Part shown: piece after piece, positions 37,504-45,447 of the stretch
Numbering within the stretch: the stretch's first letter is position 1
How the letters are laid out: every line of letters begins with the position of its first letter
NCBI RefSeq assembly: GCF_001280085.1
Contig: NZ_LGED01000227.1
Coordinates: 19,040 to 83,039 of the forward strand
Source of the DNA: Saccharothrix sp. NRRL B-16348
GTDB taxonomy: Bacteria > Actinomycetota > Actinomycetes > Mycobacteriales > Pseudonocardiaceae
Length of the DNA stretch: 64,000 bases
Reading direction: 5' to 3'
Notes under the pieces: model-generated
The model's input: the letters and a program-made list of their open reading frames with translations, nothing else
What the model was told of the DNA's origin: nothing
Database searches by the model: none
Made by a program: the position numbers and the translations under genes

Positions 37504-37518
37504 TTAGAGTCACTCTAA
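37504..37518. promoter_or_regulatory. Probable TetR operator TTAGAGT-C-ACTCTAA
   Basis: A perfect 7-bp-arm palindrome with one central base, in the 73-bp divergent gap between the TetR gene and the acetyltransferase. It sits 30 bp upstream of both starts and is AT-rich against its background, as operators of this family are. Confidence 0.75.
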
Positions 37519-37547
37519 ATCTGGAGTTCATGTAGCGAGGGGCGGAC

Positions 37548-38381
37548 ATGGCGATCGAGGCGTTTCTGAGGCGACTGGAGTACCGCGAGCCCGTCCGGGC
37601 CGATCTGGTCACGCTGCGCGGGTTGCACCGGGCGTGGCGGCTGCGGGTTCCGTACGAGAACATCGACATCCAGCTCGCCCGGCCGGTCCTGCTCACAACG
37701 GACGCGCTGGTGGACAAATTCGCGCGTCGAGGGCGCGGAGGTCTCTGCTACGAGATGAACGGCGCGCTCGCCCTGCTGCTACGGGCGGTCGGGTTCACTG
37801 TGACGATCGTGGAGGCGGCGGTGCTCCGCGCCACCCGCGGCGAGGGGCAGTGGGGCAACCACATCGCCCTGCTGGTGGACGTCGAGGGACAGCGGTGGCT
37901 GGCCGACACGGGGATCGGAGACGCGTTCCTCGAACCGCTGCCGCTGCGGGAGGGCACGCACCGCCAGGAGAGGCTGGCCTACCGGATGGAACGTCTCGAC
38001 ACTGGAACGTGGCGTGTGCACCACCACCCGGAGGGCACGGTCTCCTCTTACGACTTCCGCACCGCGCCACGCGAACTCGCCGAGTACGCCAACAGGGCGG
38101 CGGACAAGCCGGCCGACTCCCCGTTCGCCAGGGTGCTCGTGGCTCAACACCACCGCGACGACCACGAACTGGCCCTCCGCGCACGCACGATCACCCGCAC
38201 CGGCCCTTACCGCACCGACCAACGCACGTTGTCCACCCTCGACGAATTCGCCGCGGCGCTGACGGAGTTCCGAATCCCGCTGGACGACATCGAACCCGGA
38301 CACCTGACCACGCTCTGGGAGAAGACCGCCCACCAACACGAGGCCTGGCTGGCCATCCGACAGCGGGCCGGGCGGACCTGA
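37548..38381 (+). CDS. Arylamine N-acetyltransferase
   Basis: 277 residues, the usual NAT length. It transfers acetyl from acetyl-CoA to arylamine or arylhydrazine nitrogen, in the cytoplasm. The complete catalytic triad is present: Cys67 in RGRGGLCYEMN, His105 in WGNHIALL and Asp120 in WLADTGIGD. VPYENID (residues 34-40) is the conserved N-terminal motif. ATG 37548 has GAGGGGCGG upstream and follows the palindrome at 37504, so TetR control is likely. NAT homologues also act in ansamycin ring closure, but no biosynthetic genes are nearby; detoxification is the simpler reading. Confidence 0.93.
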   Translation: MAIEAFLRRLEYREPVRADLVTLRGLHRAWRLRVPYENIDIQLARPVLLTTDALVDKFARRGRGGLCYEMNGALALLLRAVGFTVTIVEAAVLRATRGEGQWGNHIALLVDVEGQRWLADTGIGDAFLEPLPLREGTHRQERLAYRMERLDTGTWRVHHHPEGTVSSYDFRTAPRELAEYANRAADKPADSPFARVLVAQHHRDDHELALRARTITRTGPYRTDQRTLSTLDEFAAALTEFRIPLDDIEPGHLTTLWEKTAHQHEAWLAIRQRAGRT

Positions 38382-38384
38382 GCA

Positions 38385-38744
38385 CGGGAACCGGTGTGGC
38401 ACACCACGGCGACCGGTCCGAGCCGATGAACCGCCTGGCCAACGTGAACGGCCGCAACAGCTTCGGCCACTCGTTCGAGGCGGGCAGCACGCCCGTGTCG
38501 AGACCGGCCAGCAAACCGGCGCGCAGCACGACGACTTGCCCGCGCCCGAGGGCGCCATGACCACTTGGAGACCACCGGTCCGGACCCATCGATCCAGGCG
38601 CGCGACCACGTCGGCAACCACCCCCTCGCGCCCGAAGAACCACCCCGCCTGTGCCCGATCGAAGGCCGCCAGGCCGGGATACGGGCAGTCGCCGCTGACC
38701 TGGCCAGATATGACCCGGCGCTGACCCCGTGCCTGGAGATCCAC
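38385..38744 (-). pseudogene. nSTAND1 NTPase fragment
   Basis: CPYPGLAAFDRAQAGWFFGR, then LQVVMAPSGAGKSS repeat the start of the nSTAND module of the kinase giant (CPYPGLRGF, GASGAGKSS). Right after the P-loop the sense passes to another frame (VVLRAGLLAGLDTGVLPA, SNEWPKLLRPFTLARRFIGS) and ends against the acetyltransferase stop. No kinase or WD40 part remains. Confidence 0.75.
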
Positions 38745-38849
38745 GACTGACGACGGCAGGCCGAGCTGGCGCAGTTCGGCGACCTCGCCGAACTGGCAGT
38801 GCGGTGGGGAAGTCGTTGCCCGGTCAGCCGCCGCACCGCCGGATGGTGG

Positions 38850-39192
38850 TCTCTGTCTGGCCGTGGGCGGTGATTACCTTGGAGTACTACGTCGCGCAGA
38901 TCCGGCCGCTGTTCTAAACGACCGGCCCGACGACGGGGTGATGTTTCCGACCGGGCGGGGCAGGCGATCTCCAACCGGTCGGTCGACGACCGGCTCGCGC
39001 ACTGGCGCGCTGCGGCGGGGGTTGCCGGACTGCCTCTGTGTCCATTGCCTGCGCCATACGTACGTGACCAGGCTGATAGAGGCCGGTTACGACGCGCGGT
39101 TCGTCACCGAGCAGTTCGGCCACTCCCACGCTGTGACCACCGCGATCCACACCGCGCTGTCCAGCGACTATCAGAACACCAAGGGTGCGTGA
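38850..39192 (+). pseudogene. C-terminal fragment of a tyrosine recombinase, Tyr lost
   Basis: WPWAVITLEYYVAQIRPLF, then after an in-frame stop and shifts MFPTGRG and HCLRHTYVTRLIEAGYDARF, VTEQFGHSHAVTTAIHTALS, SDYQNTKGA. Boxes II (HxLRH) and the GHS His are present, but the nucleophile position (normally Tyr, as in xIYTHVSS) reads His in AIHTALSS. The N-terminal domain is missing. It cannot recombine. Confidence 0.7.
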
Positions 39193-39217
39193 GTTCCTTA
39201 AGGCACAGCAGGCTCGG

Positions 39218-39356
39218 CCACGCCTATCTGGCGAGGTCGGACCTGACCGGCGGGGACCTGACCGGCGGGGAACTCACCAACGCAGACATCACCAAAGCCG
39301 ACCTGACGAAGGCGGACCTGCGCGATGTGGACCATCGAGACGTTCGGCGGAGCTGA
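39218..39356 (+). pseudogene. Pentapeptide-repeat fragment
   Basis: YLARSDLTGGDLTGGELTNA, then DITKADLTKADLRDVDH show about eight A(D/N)LxX units, ending at TGA 39354-39356. The frame upstream runs into the integrase remnant without a start signal, so only a stub of a pentapeptide-repeat protein survives. Confidence 0.5.
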
Positions 39357-39473
39357 CCGGCCGGGCGTCACCTGCTATCGGCTTGGCGTCACGTTCGGCG
39401 CACGCCGGTGTCTGGTTGGCGCATCGAACCCGTCGGGTCGTGTTGGTAACCCCGGCTATTGAAGTTGCGGAGT

Positions 39474-39794
39474 TCACGGACGCGGGCGCCGCTGTAGGTC
39501 TCGGCGTGTCGACGCGATCGGCTGCGGAGGAAGACCTAAGAGGACATCTGATCTGCTTTTGGGTGCGAGTACCTCTGTTTTGCGCAGATCGTTTTGCCAG
39601 TTTCGGCGTTCGGGGTGGTCGAGGTTGCCGTCGAACACGCCGTGGACGTCCGCGTCCCCCTTCGGCGGAAGCGCAGCCGTCGTGCTGGTCGTCGTTGGGT
39701 TCACGAGAGTCGCATCTGCCACCGAGGCGGTGGTGAACCCAGCCAGCACGGCGGCCACGGATACGGCGATCGCCCATCGTAAGGGTCTCGTCAT
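39474..39794 (-). CDS. Small secreted protein, unknown
   Basis: 106 residues from ATG 39794, with GGGAGGA upstream. The signal peptide (RWAIAVSVAAVLAGFTTASV, cleavage near ADA) is followed by a short hydrophilic mature part (HGVFDGNLDHPERRNWQNDL). No family is recognised. It lies 80 bp below another secreted-protein gene on the same strand, which itself shares a divergent regulatory region with the first two-component system. Both may be outputs of that system. Confidence 0.65.
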   Translation of the reverse strand: MTRPLRWAIAVSVAAVLAGFTTASVADATLVNPTTTSTTAALPPKGDADVHGVFDGNLDHPERRNWQNDLRKTEVLAPKSRSDVLLGLPPQPIASTRRDLQRRPRP

Positions 39795-39874
39795 CGTCCT
39801 CCCTCGTGAATGGGTTGATCCCTCCCGTGTGGCGTCTCCGTCCGGTCGTGCGGTGACGCCACACGGGAGGCGCG

Positions 39875-40255
39875 TCAGCAGCGCACGGCTGAGCCGTAAC
39901 CTTCCAGGTTCTCGTCCCAGACCCAGCCGGCGATGCCCTCTCCGACCACCCGGACCCACGTCCAGGTGTTGCCGTAGTCGTTGACCGTGTAGCAGTGGTA
40001 GTGCAGCCGCGTGCTGCTGTCGATAGAGCCGTCGATCGGACAGTCCCCGTACGGGCCCGCCGAGCGGACCGGGACGCTGCCCTTGGACGGGTAGCCGTTG
40101 TTGAACGTGTCCTTCGCCGAGTGCGAGTGCGGACGACACGCCGCCGATGCCGACACGCCGCCCTCGACCGGCACGGCGGCCGCGGGCGACGGTGCCATCC
40201 AAATGAGACCGACCGCGACGACGCCAAGCGCAGCCAACGCTTTACGCAACGCCAT
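39875..40255 (-). CDS. Small secreted SH3-like protein
   Basis: 126 residues from ATG 40255 with GGAGGAAG. The signal peptide is ALAALGVVAVGLIWMAPSPA, then AAV. The mature protein has six Cys and a C-terminal WTWVRVVGEGIAGWVWDENL, which resembles bacterial SH3-type modules of secreted actinobacterial peptides. It is divergent from the response regulator at 40399. The 143-bp gap holds three CTGAA half-sites, so direct control by that regulator is plausible. Confidence 0.7.
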   Translation of the reverse strand: MALRKALAALGVVAVGLIWMAPSPAAAVPVEGGVSASAACRPHSHSAKDTFNNGYPSKGSVPVRSAGPYGDCPIDGSIDSSTRLHYHCYTVNDYGNTWTWVRVVGEGIAGWVWDENLEGYGSAVRC

Positions 40256-40329
40256 GTTCTTCCTCCGTGTGGTGATTGAATCGGCATGTTCTTCACCTGT
40301 GATGCGTTTGCCACAGTGCCGGGCAGTCC

Positions 40330-40366
40330 CTGAAAGGAGACTGAAGCAACCTGAAGCGTCTTTCAG
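40330..40366. promoter_or_regulatory. Tandem CTGAA half-sites (response-regulator binding)
   Basis: CTGAA begins at 40330, 40341 and 40351 (11 and 10 bp apart) with an inverted TTTCAG at 40361. OmpR-family regulators bind such ~10-11 bp direct repeats. The same core is repeated upstream of the paralogous regulator at 44838. Confidence 0.6.
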
Positions 40367-40383
40367 GGTCATTGATCGCAATA

Positions 40384-40399
40384 GGGCATAGTGCGGCTA
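40384..40399 (+). promoter_or_regulatory. -10-like element GGGCATAGT at the start of the two-component operon
   Basis: CATAGT at 40387-40392 lies only 7 bp before ATG 40399, so transcription would begin at or next to the start codon: a leaderless mRNA. The paralogous operon has the same GGGCATAGT directly upstream of its ATG (44838). Confidence 0.55.
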
Positions 40400-41085
40400 T
40401 GCGGGTACTGGTGGTGGAGGACGATCGTCGGTTGGCCGGGCTGCTCGTGCGCGGGCTCGCGGCGGAGAATTTCGTCACCGACGTGGAATACAACGGTCTG
40501 GACGGGTTGTGGCGGGCGGGCGAGCACGCTTACGACGTGATCGTGTTGGACGTGATGCTGCCCGGACTCAACGGCTACGAGGTGTGCGGGCGACTGCGGG
40601 CCGCGCAGGTGTGGACGCCGATCCTGATGCTCACCGCCATGGACAGCGAGCTGGACGAGGCCGAGGGCCTGGACATCGGCGCGGACGACTACCTGACCAA
40701 ACCGTTCTCCTACCTGGTGCTGGTCGCCCGACTGCGGGCACTGGCGCGCCGCGGCGCCACGCCGCGACCGGCCGTGCTGCGCGCCGGCGACCTGGAACTG
40801 GACCCGGCGATGCGGACCTGCCGCCGCGGCGACACGCCGATCATGCTGACCGCCAAGGAGTTCGCGGTGCTGGAGTTCCTGCTGCGCCACCGGGACAGGG
40901 TGGTTTCCAAGGCCGAGATCATCGCCGGCGTGTGGGACGAGGCCCGTGAGCCGGAACCCAACCTGGTCGAGGTCTACATCAGCAGCCTGCGCCGCAAGAT
41001 CGACACACCCTTCGGCCGGCGCACCATAATCACAGTCCGCGGCACGGGCTATCGCCTGGGTAGCCGGGAAGGGTTACTCGCATGA
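40399..41085 (+). CDS. OmpR-family response regulator (intact)
   Basis: 228 residues. The receiver domain has the acidic pair in VVEDD, phosphoacceptor Asp51 (VIVLDVMLPG) and Lys near 101 (DDYLTKPFS). The C-terminal winged helix (LTAKEFAVLEFLLRHRDRVV, then VEVYISSLRRKID) binds DNA. ATG 40399 starts the conserved MRVLVVEDD; the open frame from 40372 lies inside the promoter. It overlaps the kinase gene (ATGA). It probably binds the CTGAA repeats upstream. Confidence 0.93.
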   Translation: MRVLVVEDDRRLAGLLVRGLAAENFVTDVEYNGLDGLWRAGEHAYDVIVLDVMLPGLNGYEVCGRLRAAQVWTPILMLTAMDSELDEAEGLDIGADDYLTKPFSYLVLVARLRALARRGATPRPAVLRAGDLELDPAMRTCRRGDTPIMLTAKEFAVLEFLLRHRDRVVSKAEIIAGVWDEAREPEPNLVEVYISSLRRKIDTPFGRRTIITVRGTGYRLGSREGLLA

Positions 41086-42587
41086 GCGGGCGGATGCCCA
41101 GACGGCGTTCACTACGCAGGCGAGTCACCTTGATCGCCACCCTGGTCGTCGCCGTGCCGATCATCACCGTGGCGGCGCTGGCCGCCGTCTTCCTCAAGAA
41201 CCAGGCCATGCGATACGGGGTATCACCGGATGGCCAGGCCAGTCAAATCTGTGCCTTCGGCGTATACATTCGCCCCGAGACCAATCTGGTAGCTGATGGG
41301 CCGAGTTGGGCGAGTGAGTGCGTCGCTGACGGCGACAGTCTGCAGCTGCCGCCGGTGAAAGTCGACGACCTCAGACTTCCAGGAGTCGGAACCTCGGAAA
41401 CGGTCATCTCGGTGTTCGCCCAGCGCACATCCGGTCCGTACATTCCGCACCTTTCGCTGTGGCCATTCACGGACACCGACTCCATCGAGTTTGGAAGATG
41501 GCGTACCGACGGCACGGTGGAAGGCCGGTATCCGCTCTCCAGACTGGGATTAAGCCTGGACCCAGACGACCCAACGACGATGAAAGACCTAGGCCCAGTC
41601 TACGAGGCGAGGTGGCTGAAAGTACGGAACCAACTCACGCAGGCCCAGCGAACCCTGAATCTTCAAATCATGTCGCTGGGCGGTGGTGCGTTGTCGCTGA
41701 TCGGGTTGTTCGCACTGGTGGCGTGGGTGGCGACCGGCCGGGTGTTGCGGCCGGTAGAGGCGATCCGGCGCCAGATGGCCGACATCACCGAGCACGACCT
41801 GACCCGACGCGTACCCGTGCCGCGGGCCCACAACGAAATCGCACGCCTCACGACCACGGTCAACACCACCCTGGATCGGTTGCAGGCCGCAGTGGAGGAG
41901 AACCGACGCTTCGTCGCCGACGCCTCCCACGAACTACGCAGCCCCATTACCGCCCTGCGCGCAGAACTGGAAATCGCCACCGCCCACCCAGACCAGGCCG
42001 ACTGGCCCAACATCGTCGACGCCGCACTGGCCGACACCCAGCGCCTGCAAAGCCTCGCCACCGACCTGCTCCTGCTCGCGCGCCTGGACCAGACCGCCAC
42101 CACGCCCGCAGCCGTCCATGCCGGCACCGTCGACCTCACCGCCCTCGCCACCGACCACATCGCCCGCCGCCGGACCCGCCACACCCTCATCGCAGACCTA
42201 CCCGACTACCCGGTATCGGTCCCCGGCCGCCACGCCGCGCTGGAACGACTGGTGGGCAACCTGCTCGACAACGCCGAACACCACGCCACCACCACCGTCA
42301 CCATCCGCCTCGCCACCACCGACGACCACGCCGTGTTGGAAATCGTCGACGACGGCCCCGGCATCCCACCCGAAGACCGCGAACGCGTCTTCGACCGCTT
42401 CACCCGCCTCGACGACGCCCGCACCCGTGACAGCGGCGGCACCGGACTCGGACTGCCCATCGCCCGCCGCATCGCCACCACCCACGGCGGAACCCTCAAC
42501 GCCACCGACCACCCCAACCGACACGGCGCGCGACTCGTCGCCACCCTGCCCCGCACGCCATCGAACCGGCGCCCCGCACTCCTCTAG
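41082..42587 (+). CDS. Sensor histidine kinase (partner of 40399)
   Basis: 501 residues. Two membrane helices (~residues 12-36 and ~197-222) flank an extracellular sensor of ~160 residues. HAMP (VLRPVEAIRRQMADITEHDL) leads to the dimerisation helix with the phosphorylated His in ADASHELRSPI. The ATPase domain has N box NLLDNAEHH, G1 DDGPGIPPEDRERVF and G2 GGTGLGLPIARR. The sensed signal is unknown. Its sensor differs from that of the paralogue at 42647, while the catalytic half is nearly identical, so the two probably split by duplication and sensor divergence. Confidence 0.93.
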   Translation: MSGRMPRRRSLRRRVTLIATLVVAVPIITVAALAAVFLKNQAMRYGVSPDGQASQICAFGVYIRPETNLVADGPSWASECVADGDSLQLPPVKVDDLRLPGVGTSETVISVFAQRTSGPYIPHLSLWPFTDTDSIEFGRWRTDGTVEGRYPLSRLGLSLDPDDPTTMKDLGPVYEARWLKVRNQLTQAQRTLNLQIMSLGGGALSLIGLFALVAWVATGRVLRPVEAIRRQMADITEHDLTRRVPVPRAHNEIARLTTTVNTTLDRLQAAVEENRRFVADASHELRSPITALRAELEIATAHPDQADWPNIVDAALADTQRLQSLATDLLLLARLDQTATTPAAVHAGTVDLTALATDHIARRRTRHTLIADLPDYPVSVPGRHAALERLVGNLLDNAEHHATTTVTIRLATTDDHAVLEIVDDGPGIPPEDRERVFDRFTRLDDARTRDSGGTGLGLPIARRIATTHGGTLNATDHPNRHGARLVATLPRTPSNRRPALL

Positions 42588-42646
42588 ATCAATTACCCCT
42601 TCACCGAAGATGTGTCGCAGCCGATCGCGGAATGGACCCTCGACAC

Positions 42647-44065
42647 CTATAGGGCCAGGGGCAGGGTGGCGACAAGTCGCGCGCCGCCCGTGGGGTGATT
42701 GGTGGCGTGGAGTGTTCCCGCATGCGCGGTGGCGATGCGGCGTGCGATGGCCAGTCCGAGGCCAGCGCCGCCGCTGTCACGGGCGCGGGCGTCGTCCAAG
42801 CGGGTGAAGCGGTCGAAGACGCGGTCGCGGTCTTCGGGTGGGATGCCGGGGCCGTCATCGACGACTTCCAGGATCGCGTGCCGATCGGTGGTGTCCAGAT
42901 GCACGGCGATGCTGGTGGTGGCGTGGCGTTCGGCGTTGTCGAGCAGGTTGCCCAGCAGACGCTCCAGCAGGGCGCGACTGCCGTGCACGAGGGCCGGGCG
43001 ATGCGGCAGGGTGGCGGTCAGGATGTGCTCGCTGCGGCGGCGGACGGCGTGTTCGCGTACCAGGTGGGTGAGGTCGACGGCGGTATCGTGGCCGGTCATG
43101 GTGGGGACATGGTCGAGGCGGGCCAGCAGGAGCAGGTCGGTGGCCAGGTGCTGAAGGCGTTCAGTGTCGGCAAGGGCAGCGTCCACGACGGCGGGCCAGT
43201 CGGTCATACTGGGGTGTGCGGTAGCGATCTCCAGCCCCGTCCGTAGCGCGGTGATCGGGCTGCGCAGTTCATGCGAGGCGTCAGCCACGAATCGTCGGTT
43301 CTCGTCTACCGCGTGCTGCAACCGGTCCAGGGTGGCGTTGACCGTGGACGCCAGGAGCGTGATCTCGTTCCGAGCGTGGGAAACGGGCACCCTGCGGGTC
43401 AGATCGTGCTCGGTGATGTCGGCCATTTCCCGCCGGATCGCCTCCACCGGTCGTAGCACTCGCCCCATGGCAAGCCAGACCACGGAGGCGATGATGCCGA
43501 CCAGTGCCAGCCATCCGACGGCCAATACGAGCACCTGTCTGTTGATCGTCCGTTGGGCGTCGACCAGGTCGTCCCCCAGGTGGAGGAGCTGCGAGACGGG
43601 TCGACTCGGTCCGATCCTGCCGTTGTCGGACACCGGGTGGTAGTCGATGCCGGCGGGGTCGGTGAACGGCCACAGCGACAACTCCGCAACCCACGCCTGG
43701 GACAAATAGTGGGCTTTGGCCGACACCACTTTGTCGGCGTCGGTGGCTCCGACCACGAGGACGTCGCCCATCCTCGCGGACGTTATCTCGATCTCGCTCG
43801 AGCCACCCTCGCACCGGGACGCCAACCGCACGAGGTCCGACGCATGCGGGTCCGGAGGCTGCTGCGGTCGAGGTGGCCGGGCGAGCACGCTCGCCTCGAT
43901 GCAGATGCTGTACATCTTGGGCGCCGTGTCGGGCCGAGTTGCCTGGCTGTGGAGGAACACCCCCGCACCAGCCGCCAAGGCGAGCAGCGGCGCGCCGATC
44001 GCCACGGCAGCCAGGAGCGTCACCCGGACGCGCATCGACGGCGACCTCCACCGCCCGCGGGTCAT
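42647..44065 (-). CDS. Sensor histidine kinase (paralogue, partner of 44062)
   Basis: 472 residues from ATG 44065, overlapping the regulator stop. Membrane helices at ~12-35 and ~180-205 enclose a sensor with Cys residues (YSICIEASV, ASRCEGGSS). HAMP, ADASHELRSPI, NLLDNAERH, DDGPGIPPEDRDRVF and GGAGLGLAIARR are intact, so it should autophosphorylate. Its own regulator lacks the acceptor Asp, so phosphate may go to the regulator at 40399. It ends 59 bp from the end of the other kinase, tail to tail. Confidence 0.9.
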   Translation of the reverse strand: MTRGRWRSPSMRVRVTLLAAVAIGAPLLALAAGAGVFLHSQATRPDTAPKMYSICIEASVLARPPRPQQPPDPHASDLVRLASRCEGGSSEIEITSARMGDVLVVGATDADKVVSAKAHYLSQAWVAELSLWPFTDPAGIDYHPVSDNGRIGPSRPVSQLLHLGDDLVDAQRTINRQVLVLAVGWLALVGIIASVVWLAMGRVLRPVEAIRREMADITEHDLTRRVPVSHARNEITLLASTVNATLDRLQHAVDENRRFVADASHELRSPITALRTGLEIATAHPSMTDWPAVVDAALADTERLQHLATDLLLLARLDHVPTMTGHDTAVDLTHLVREHAVRRRSEHILTATLPHRPALVHGSRALLERLLGNLLDNAERHATTSIAVHLDTTDRHAILEVVDDGPGIPPEDRDRVFDRFTRLDDARARDSGGAGLGLAIARRIATAHAGTLHATNHPTGGARLVATLPLAL

Positions 44066-44838
44066 GCGCCGACTCCGCCGTCGCAGCACAGCCGGTAGCC
44101 GTAGCCACGGACCGTCGTGGCGGTATCCCGGCGGAGCGGTGTGTCGATCTTGCAGCGTAGGATGCTGATGTAGACCTCGACCAGATTCGGGTCGGGGTCG
44201 CCGGCCTCGTCCCATGCCCGGGCGGCGATCTCCATCCTGGGCACCGCCCGATCGGCTCGGCGCAGCAGAAACTCCAGCATCGTGAACTCCTTCGCGGTCA
44301 GCGCCACTGGATGCCGCCTGCGGTAGCGCAGTCGGGCGGCGAGGTCCGAATCCGGGTCGCCGGCACGCGGAACCGTTGGGAAGGGCACGCCACCGTGGCG
44401 GGCCGGGACCCGCAAACGTACGACCAGTACCGGCCGGGAAAACGGTTTGGTCAGGTAATCGTCGGCACTGTGGGCGAGACCTTCGGCCTGGCCGCGCTCG
44501 CCGCCCTTTGCGGTGCGCTTCAGGATCGGCGTCGACACCTTTGCCGCCCACCGCTGTCGACGTATCCGGTGATCATTCAGTCCTGGCGGCATCAGACCCA
44601 ACCTGATCACCTTATAGGGATACCCAGTAGCCCACCACAATCCGTCAAGACCGTCATACTCCGGCAACGCCTCCGGCTCTACCACGACTGGCGGCACGAT
44701 ACCCTGGCCGCCCAACAGCAGGTACAGCGCGAATGCCGACCCGACGCATTTCGAATCGACCGCGAAACCCTCTGCGTTGAGCCCGTGGACGAGCAAGCCG
44801 GCCAGGCGTCGATCATCCTCCACAACTAGGACTCGCAT
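44062..44838 (-). CDS. Degenerate OmpR-type response regulator without phosphoacceptor Asp
   Basis: 258 residues. It aligns with the 228-residue paralogue at 40399 but differs in two ways. First, about 31 extra residues (around KCVGSAFALYLLLGGQGI) sit after GFAVDS, where the paralogue goes straight on. Second, VIVLDVMLPG reads VIRLGLMPPG here, so the acceptor Asp is Gly. The Lys (DDYLTKPFS) and the winged helix (LTAKEFTMLEFLLRRADRAV) are kept. It is an atypical regulator that may bind DNA without phosphorylation, or a decaying copy. ATG 44838. Confidence 0.8.
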   Translation of the reverse strand: MRVLVVEDDRRLAGLLVHGLNAEGFAVDSKCVGSAFALYLLLGGQGIVPPVVVEPEALPEYDGLDGLWWATGYPYKVIRLGLMPPGLNDHRIRRQRWAAKVSTPILKRTAKGGERGQAEGLAHSADDYLTKPFSRPVLVVRLRVPARHGGVPFPTVPRAGDPDSDLAARLRYRRRHPVALTAKEFTMLEFLLRRADRAVPRMEIAARAWDEAGDPDPNLVEVYISILRCKIDTPLRRDTATTVRGYGYRLCCDGGVGA

Positions 44839-44870
44839 GAACCTACTATGCCCCATCGGTCGACGGTTTC

Positions 44871-44923
44871 CTGAAGAACACTTCAGCCCGGTTCAGGAAG
44901 CGTTCGGTTCAGGAAGCGTTCAG
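44871..44923. promoter_or_regulatory. CTGAA/TTCAG tandem sites upstream of the second regulator
   Basis: On the + strand TTCAG lies at 44882, 44892, 44908 and 44919, with CTGAAG at 44871. GTTCAGGAAGCGTTC occurs twice (44891-44905 and 44907-44921). The spacings of 10, 16 and 11 bp suit OmpR-type dimers. The core is the same as at 40330-40366. Confidence 0.6.
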
Positions 44924-45447
44924 GGCCGCATGACACGGTGCCGATGCGAATCCATTGGATTTCTTTCGTATGGGCTCGCGAGAAGGCCCTGTCTAGGCCG
45001 ATCGGATGAGTCATTCGTTCGCACCACCTCGCCGACACCTGTGGGCGACACCGCCTGCGCGCGACTAGATTGTATTGCTCGGGGACGTTGGTTGTGGATC
45101 ATGCTGCCCGAGGTGCTGTTCGGTCGGGTCAGTTAGTTCAAACCGGCCAGCATGTCGGCGCCTGAGCCGGCCCAGGTAATGGCTGCCACGGCCGCGATGG
45201 AACCGTGAAGGCGAAGTGGCGCAAACGTGACACGCGACCGCCGACGCCATGCTTCATCCCGATCACCCGGTCGGCGATGCGGTGCGCGAGCGGGAGGCCG
45301 GCTCCGGCGTTGACGGTGGCAGCGCTCGGTGGCTCGGACCGGCCGCGCCTGGGTTCTGCGCGGCTCGATCGGGCGAGGCTGGACGTCACGGCTCAGGTAC
45401 CCGGCATGACCGGTTGCCTCATGGGGCGTGCTTGAGGATCGGCGGCC
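44924..45447. other. No supported gene
   Basis: About 520 bp between the second two-component system and the 45448 gene. Short frames on both strands (for example 45138-45389, -) lack start signals and known motifs. Confidence 0.45.

Noticed and set aside
45138..45389. 83-residue - strand frame
   Set aside because: No start signal, no family resemblance; likely random openness in GC-rich DNA.
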